From positions 1 to 64,000 of the forward strand of contig JAIXYQ010000005.1 of NCBI GenBank assembly GCA_027490145.1: a DNA stretch of 64,000 nt. The letters are read 5' to 3'. This DNA is from Planctomycetaceae bacterium. Its GTDB lineage: Bacteria > Planctomycetota > Phycisphaerae > Phycisphaerales > SM1A02. Each line of letters begins with the position of its first letter. Positions within the stretch are counted from its first letter, which is position 1. The position numbers were made by a program, and so were the translations under genes. The notes under the pieces were generated by a model, which was not told the origin of the DNA, did not search any database, and saw only the letters and a list, made by a program, of their open reading frames with translations. Below, piece by piece: positions 59,567 through 64,000 of this stretch.

Positions 59567-59595
59567 AGTATTCCATCGGGAGACCTCGCGTGCAA
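59567..59595 (-). promoter_or_regulatory. Candidate promoter of the GG-leader peptide gene
   Basis: TTGCAC (59590-59595) and AATACT (59567-59572) are separated by 17 bases, with three and four matches to the sigma-70 hexamers. Transcription would start near 59560, giving a leader of about 50 bases. This gene has a Shine-Dalgarno sequence, so it differs from the leaderless exporter operon. Confidence 0.35.
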
Positions 59596-59684
59596 GCGAA
59601 CGATCGTGCCGGAGTGACCAATCCCACCAGATTCCCGAGGGTTGGTCTTGTCCGCCGGGACCGACAGCCGACAATCATGCAGGC

Positions 59685-62213
59685 ATGATGCTCCCCCTCG
59701 CCATCGCCGCGACGATCCTTGCCCAGGCCGGTGCGCCGCCGGCGATCACGCCGGACCAGCTCAAGTTCTTCGAGAGCACGATCCGTCCGATCCTGGTCGA
59801 TCAGTGCTACGGCTGCCACAGTGCGCAGTCCGGTCGTTCGCGCGGTGGCTACCTGATCGACACCCGCGAGGGAGCGCGCAAGGGGGGTGGTTCCGGTCCG
59901 GGCATCGTGCCGGGCAAGCCCGACGAGAGCCTGTTGATCCAAGCGGTGCGCTACCACGACGACGACCTGCAGATGCCCCCCAAGGGCAAGCTGACGGATG
60001 ACCAGATCAAGGCGCTCGAGCGCTGGGTCGCCATGGGCGCACCCGATCCCCGCGAGTCGGCCACCACCAAGCCTGCGGCAGGGGGCGGGGCGCCGGCCGA
60101 GCTTCCGGCAGGCGACCTCACCAAGGCCGACATCGAGAAGGGCCGATCGTGGTGGGCCTACGTCACGCCCAAGCCTCGGCAGGCTCCTGCGGTCACGGAC
60201 GGATCGTGGCCGACCTCCGACATCGATCGGTTCGTGCTGGCCGCCATGGAATCCAAGGGGCTCGCCCCGGTGAAGGATGCGGCTGCGGTCGACCTGGTCC
60301 GTCGCGTGACCTTCGACCTGACCGGGCTGCCACCCACACCCGGCGAGGTCGCCGAGTTCCTCGGCGACAAGCGTCGTGATGCCTACGAGCGGCTCGTGGA
60401 TCGACTGCTTGCCTCGCGCGCCTTCGCCGAACACTGGGGCCGCCACTGGCTCGACGTGGCGCGCTACGCCGAGAGCAGCGGCCGCGAGGGCAACTCGGTG
60501 TACCCGTACGCCTGGCGCTACCGCGACTGGGTCATCGATGCCTTCGATCGCAACCTGCCCTACGACCAGTTCCTTCGCCAGCAGCTCGCAGGTGACCTGC
60601 TGTCGGTCAGCGGTGCCGATGACCACGCCGCCAAGACGATCGCCACGGGGTTCCTGGCCGTAGGCAGCAAGGCCCAGCGCACCCGCAGCAAGGAGCAGTT
60701 CGCGATGGATCTTGCCGATGAGCAGATCGACGCGTTCAGCCAAGCCATGCTCGGCACCACGATCGCGTGCGCGCGGTGCCACGACCACAAGTTCGACCCG
60801 ATCACGCAGCGTGACTACTACGCGCTCGCGGGGATCTTCCTGAGCACCGAGACCTACTACGGCACCTCGCGCAGCCAAGGCAACCAGCAGCCCTCGGGCC
60901 TGATCGAGCTTCCGTCCGATGCCAAGGTTCCCAACGGCCCCACGCTCACGGCCTTGCAGCGGGCGGCCTATGAACGGATCCAGGAACAGCTCGATCAGAA
61001 CGTCGAGCGACAGCAGGGCAACCAGAAGGTGCAAGCGCGCCAGGCCGCCGAGGGCTTCGCGGCCATGCTGACGCGCTTCGACGACGATGGTCGCGCCACC
61101 GCCGCCAACAGGCTGGCGATGGGCGTCCGCGAGAAGGTCGAGGACGTCGATGCGCGGATCCTGGCCCGCGGTGAACTCGACAAGGCGGGCCCGAGCGTGG
61201 CGCGCGGGTTCCCCGAGGTCCTCGTCGCGCCGGGCTCGGCGCCGATCACGCTCGGCAGCGGCCGCCTCCAACTCGCAGATTGGGTTGCCGGCTCGTCCAA
61301 TCCGCTCACGGCGCGCGTCTTCGTGAACCGCGCCTGGGCGTGGATCTTCGGGGTCGGCATCGTGCCCACACCCGACAACTTCGGCACCAGCGGCGTGGCG
61401 CCCACGCACCCCGAGCTGCTCGACCGCCTCGCGTACGACTTCATGGCCGACGGTTGGGACGTGAAGGCGCTCGTTCGCAAGCTCGTGCTCACGCGAACCT
61501 ACAGGCTCGCAAGCGCGGGCAATCGCGACAACGCAGCCATCGACCCCGACGTGACCCGGCTCTGGCGCGCCCGGGAGCGGCGCCTGCCCGCGGAGTCGAT
61601 CAGGGATGCCATGCTCGCCTGCGCCGGTGCGATCGGTGCGCCGCCGGTGGCGAGCCCGGTGGGGAGTTTCGAGGGTGGCTTCGGGCAGCGTGGCGACCAG
61701 CTCGCGCAGATCCTGCTCCGCGACATCGATGCCCGCAGCGTCTACCTGCCGGTCGTCCGCGACTTCCAGAACGAGGCGCTCGATGCGTTCGACTTCGCGG
61801 ATCCGTCCTTCGTCACGGGCGACCGCGACGAGACGACCGTCGCCACCCAGGCGCTCTACCTCATGAACGATGAGCGCGTGATGGAACTGGCCATGCGGAT
61901 GGCGCGTCGGCTCATGCGCATGGATGCCACCGACAGGCAGCGCATCACGTTTGCGTTCCAGCTCGCCTTCGGCCGCGAACCGTCGGCCGCGGAGGAGCGA
62001 GCGGTCGTTTCGTTCCTGCGCGACTTCCACGACGGCGACCAAGGCGCGCCGGGTGGCGCCGCCGGCGTGCGCGAGCGCGTCCGCCAGCGCGTGCAGTCGC
62101 AGGTCGGCGCCGGTCTCCCCCCCGACATGCTCAACGCCTCGCCCGAGGAACGCGCCTGGGCGGCGTTCTGCCAAGCGCTCTTCCAGACCGCCGAGTTCCG
62201 CTACATCGATTGA
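59685..62213 (+). CDS. DUF1549/DUF1553 protein with planctomycete cytochrome c domain
   Basis: 842 residues. Short export signal, then a cytochrome C-like PSD1 domain with one haem site CYGCH (41-45) and MPPKGKLTDDQIKALERWV. DUF1549 (FVLAAMESKGLAPV, RHWLDVARYAESSGREGN) and DUF1553 (NPLTARVFVNRAWAWIFGVGIVPTPDNFG, HPELLDRLAYDFMADGWDVKAL) follow. This architecture is a hallmark of planctomycetes and is nearly always paired with a DUF1501 protein, as here. Proposed roles are in exported polysaccharide metabolism, but the activity is not established. Confidence 0.93.
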   Translation: MMLPLAIAATILAQAGAPPAITPDQLKFFESTIRPILVDQCYGCHSAQSGRSRGGYLIDTREGARKGGGSGPGIVPGKPDESLLIQAVRYHDDDLQMPPKGKLTDDQIKALERWVAMGAPDPRESATTKPAAGGGAPAELPAGDLTKADIEKGRSWWAYVTPKPRQAPAVTDGSWPTSDIDRFVLAAMESKGLAPVKDAAAVDLVRRVTFDLTGLPPTPGEVAEFLGDKRRDAYERLVDRLLASRAFAEHWGRHWLDVARYAESSGREGNSVYPYAWRYRDWVIDAFDRNLPYDQFLRQQLAGDLLSVSGADDHAAKTIATGFLAVGSKAQRTRSKEQFAMDLADEQIDAFSQAMLGTTIACARCHDHKFDPITQRDYYALAGIFLSTETYYGTSRSQGNQQPSGLIELPSDAKVPNGPTLTALQRAAYERIQEQLDQNVERQQGNQKVQARQAAEGFAAMLTRFDDDGRATAANRLAMGVREKVEDVDARILARGELDKAGPSVARGFPEVLVAPGSAPITLGSGRLQLADWVAGSSNPLTARVFVNRAWAWIFGVGIVPTPDNFGTSGVAPTHPELLDRLAYDFMADGWDVKALVRKLVLTRTYRLASAGNRDNAAIDPDVTRLWRARERRLPAESIRDAMLACAGAIGAPPVASPVGSFEGGFGQRGDQLAQILLRDIDARSVYLPVVRDFQNEALDAFDFADPSFVTGDRDETTVATQALYLMNDERVMELAMRMARRLMRMDATDRQRITFAFQLAFGREPSAAEERAVVSFLRDFHDGDQGAPGGAAGVRERVRQRVQSQVGAGLPPDMLNASPEERAWAAFCQALFQTAEFRYID

Positions 62214-62279
62214 GCCCAACGCACCGAGCACGATCGCCCACCTCGACCAACAACGACCTCGACGACGCAAGGAGTTCCC

Positions 62280-63716
62280 ATGGATTGCAACCACCCCAGC
62301 GACTGGACCCCGCCCACGAGCCTCGGCTTCAGCCGGCGCGACATGCTCGGCACGCTCTCCTGCGGCTTCGGGCTCATGGCCTTCGCGGGTCTGGCCGGTG
62401 CCGGGGCGCTGCGGTCCGACGACGAGGGTGCGGCGCGTCGCATCGCGGCGGGCACGCACCACACGCCACGGGCCAAGCGCGTCATCTTCCTGTCGATGGC
62501 CGGCGGTCCGAGCCACGTCGACACCTTCGACTACAAGCCTGAACTTGCGGCCGCCGATGGCACCAGCCTGGGGCAGGGCATCCGCCGCGGCGCGAAGCTG
62601 CTCAAGAGCCCCTGGGAGTTCAAGGCCCAGGGCAAGAGCGGGCTCTACGTGTCGTCGCTCTTCCCCGCGGTGGCCCAGCACGCCGACGAACTCTGCCTGC
62701 TGCGGAGCATGAAGACCGACGTGCCGGCGCACCCTCAGGCGCAGCTCAAGATGCACACGGGGTCGTTCCAGTTCGTGCGGCCGAGCATGGGCTCATGGCT
62801 GCTCTACGGCCTCGGCAGTGCCAACGACAACCTGCCGGGCTTCATCACGATCAATCCCCAGGGCGGTGCGCAGACCTACGGCTGCGGGTTCCTGCCGGCG
62901 CCCACGCAGGGCACGCCGCTTCGCATGCAGGGTGGTGGTCGCGCGACCATGTCGGGTGCCGGCGCGGGCCAGGGGGCGTTGCCCAACATCAGCAATCCGC
63001 TGCTCACGCGCGAAGCCCAGCGCGAGCAGCTTGATCTGGTGCAGAAGCTCAACAAGGAGCGGCTCAAGCGCGATCCGCGCAGCGACCAGATCGAAGGCGT
63101 GATCGAGAGCTACGAACTGGCGTTCCGCATGCAGATGGAAGTGCCCGACGTGCTCGACGTCTCCGATGAGGACCCCAAGACGCTCGCGCTCTACGGCATC
63201 GGTGACCAGGCCACCGACGGCTTCGGCAGGCAGTGCCTGATGGCACGGCGCCTCTCGGAGGCCGGCGTCCGCTTCGTCGAAGTCACCGCCGGCGGCTGGG
63301 ACACGCACCGCAACATGAAGGCCGACCTCGAGAAGAAGTGCGGCGAGATCGACCGGCCCATCGCGGGCCTGCTGTCGGACCTCAAGCGTCGCGGCATGCT
63401 GAAGGACACGCTCGTGATCTGGGGCGGTGAGTTCGGACGCACGCCGTACGCCCAGGGCGACGATGGCCGCGACCACAACAACAAGGGCTTCACCATGTGG
63501 ATGGCCGGTGGCGGCGTGAAGGGTGGCTTCTCGTACGGGGCCACGGATCCAACCGGCGCCGAGGCCGTCGAGAATCCCATGGACATCCACGACTGGCACG
63601 CCACGATCCTGTGGCTCATGGGCTTCGACCACGAGCGGCTGACCTACAACCACGCAGGCCGGGACTTCCGCCTCACGGACGTGAAGGGGAACGTGCACAC
63701 CGGCATCATGGCTTGA
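62280..63716 (+). CDS. Tat-exported DUF1501 protein
   Basis: 478 residues. Twin-arginine signal FSRRDMLGTLSCGFGLMAFAGLAGAGAL, then an alkaline-phosphatase/sulfatase-like fold: VIFLSMAGGPSHVDTFDYKP, GWDTHRNMKADLEKKC, IWGGEFGRTPYAQGDDGRDHN, and HDWHATILWLMGFDHERLTY. It pairs with the DUF1549/DUF1553 gene 66 bases upstream and is presumably exported folded, with its partner. AAGGAGTTCCC precedes the ATG, giving a usable Shine-Dalgarno sequence. Confidence 0.93.
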   Translation: MDCNHPSDWTPPTSLGFSRRDMLGTLSCGFGLMAFAGLAGAGALRSDDEGAARRIAAGTHHTPRAKRVIFLSMAGGPSHVDTFDYKPELAAADGTSLGQGIRRGAKLLKSPWEFKAQGKSGLYVSSLFPAVAQHADELCLLRSMKTDVPAHPQAQLKMHTGSFQFVRPSMGSWLLYGLGSANDNLPGFITINPQGGAQTYGCGFLPAPTQGTPLRMQGGGRATMSGAGAGQGALPNISNPLLTREAQREQLDLVQKLNKERLKRDPRSDQIEGVIESYELAFRMQMEVPDVLDVSDEDPKTLALYGIGDQATDGFGRQCLMARRLSEAGVRFVEVTAGGWDTHRNMKADLEKKCGEIDRPIAGLLSDLKRRGMLKDTLVIWGGEFGRTPYAQGDDGRDHNNKGFTMWMAGGGVKGGFSYGATDPTGAEAVENPMDIHDWHATILWLMGFDHERLTYNHAGRDFRLTDVKGNVHTGIMA

Positions 63717-63728
63717 TCATGGCTTGAT
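63707..63728. repeat. 11-bp tandem duplication at the end of the DUF1501 gene
   Basis: CATGGCTTGAT occurs twice in a row, the first copy spanning the DUF1501 stop codon. A third, imperfect copy (CAGCGATTGAT) follows. TGATCA palindromes recur within it. Confidence 0.8.
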
Positions 63729-63738
63729 CAGCGATTGA

Positions 63739-64000
63739 TCAGGGCTTGTTCGCCGCAGCGGCCTCGGCGGCGATCCACTCGCGTACGCGCGTCTCGAGCA
63801 GCGGCAGGGGCAGGGGACCCGCGCCGAGCACGGCGTCGTGGAACCCGCGGATGTCGAAGCGATCCTTGAGCGCCGCCTCGGCTTCCTGGCGCAGCCCACG
63901 GATGCAGAGTTCACCGATCTTGTACGCGCATGCCTGACCAGGCCACGCGATGTAGCGGTCGACTTCACGGGCGATGTTGAGTTCGCTCAGCGCCGTGTTG
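63739..64000 (-). CDS. C-terminal end of a DUF885 protein (partial)
   Basis: 87 codons before the window edge, the 5' part missing. The frame ends with NIAREVDRYIAWPGQACAY, KIGELCIRGLRQEAEAALKDRFD, and IRGFHDAVLGAGPLPLPLLE, the closing segment of DUF885 family proteins, which are exported and related to zinc peptidases. Convergent with the DUF1501 gene, 22 bases apart. Confidence 0.85.
   Translation of the reverse strand, partial: NTALSELNIAREVDRYIAWPGQACAYKIGELCIRGLRQEAEAALKDRFDIRGFHDAVLGAGPLPLPLLETRVREWIAAEAAAANKP

Noticed and set aside
59520-62756. A 1078-codon minus-strand open frame opposite the DUF1549/DUF1553 gene
   Set aside because: Same cause. The plus-strand protein has a haem motif and family signatures, while the antisense product has none.
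63717-63968. An 83-codon minus-strand frame at the right end
   Set aside because: It starts inside and runs in a different frame from the DUF885 C-terminus, which has a recognisable sequence and reaches the window edge.

Overview
The window is about 70% G+C, is packed with genes on both strands, and most probably comes from a planctomycete of the Phycisphaerae/Phycisphaerales type. Lineage markers are a DUF1549/DUF1553 cytochrome protein beside a twin-arginine DUF1501 protein, a PEP-CTERM protein ending in PAPGSLALLAVAGL-type sequence, a dockerin tail with repeated DGADLG, and a Gfo/Idh/MocA dehydrogenase with a Tat signal. No phage, transposase, CRISPR array or tRNA was found. The G+C content produces very long shadow reading frames opposite real genes.

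Layout. 1-290: one copy of an inverted dispersed repeat. 291-8419 (minus): five genes joined by 4-base overlaps (AsmA-like protein, LOG protein, lipoprotein, pssA, trpB). 8492-17322: FolM-like reductase, TPR lipoprotein, valS with a metalloprotease-like lipoprotein, alpha/beta hydrolase, rsmD and a secreted toroid-like protein. 17439-24292: speA, the second repeat copy, a PEP-CTERM protein, kdsD, scpA and a PBP4-type peptidase. 24402-32555: tsf and rpsB, a phosphohexomutase with a membrane P-loop protein, thiS-thiG, a lipoprotein and a sodium/proton antiporter. 32606-40797: exported and redox proteins (NHL propeller, YtkA-like lipoprotein, di-haem peroxidase, LVIVD-dockerin protein, sulfatase-modifying-factor fold, dehydrogenase). 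40810-44816 (minus): PIN-TRAM, HD-GYP and ApbE. 44862-48898: SRP RNA, dnaX, recR and rpoN. 48916-53825: ilvE, a zinc-ribbon membrane protein, MATE, HEAT lipoprotein and metallo-beta-lactamase fold. 53847-59507: a peptide export locus. 59685-64000: DUF1549/DUF1553, DUF1501 and the C-terminal end of a DUF885 protein.

Three observations stand out. First, 53847-59323 encodes a short HlyD-like protein, a C39 peptidase-ABC transporter and a second ABC transporter of the NHLP bacteriocin-export type. A 44-residue gene at 59373-59507 on the opposite strand encodes a textbook double-glycine leader (LSADDMKKVAGG) followed by a basic Ser/Thr/Arg-rich 23-residue core. No modification enzyme is visible nearby. 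Second, dnaX ends at an in-register A AAA AAA heptamer directly before TGA, with a possible stem-loop after it and a 175-codon -1-frame extension carrying an 18-bp tandem repeat and a DnaX-like tail. This suggests gamma/tau production by frameshifting or polymerase slippage. Third, many first genes of transcription units, including the exporter, have a TANNNT hexamer 6-8 bases before the start codon and no Shine-Dalgarno sequence. The same spacing precedes the inferred 5' end of the SRP RNA. Widespread leaderless transcription is the simplest reading.
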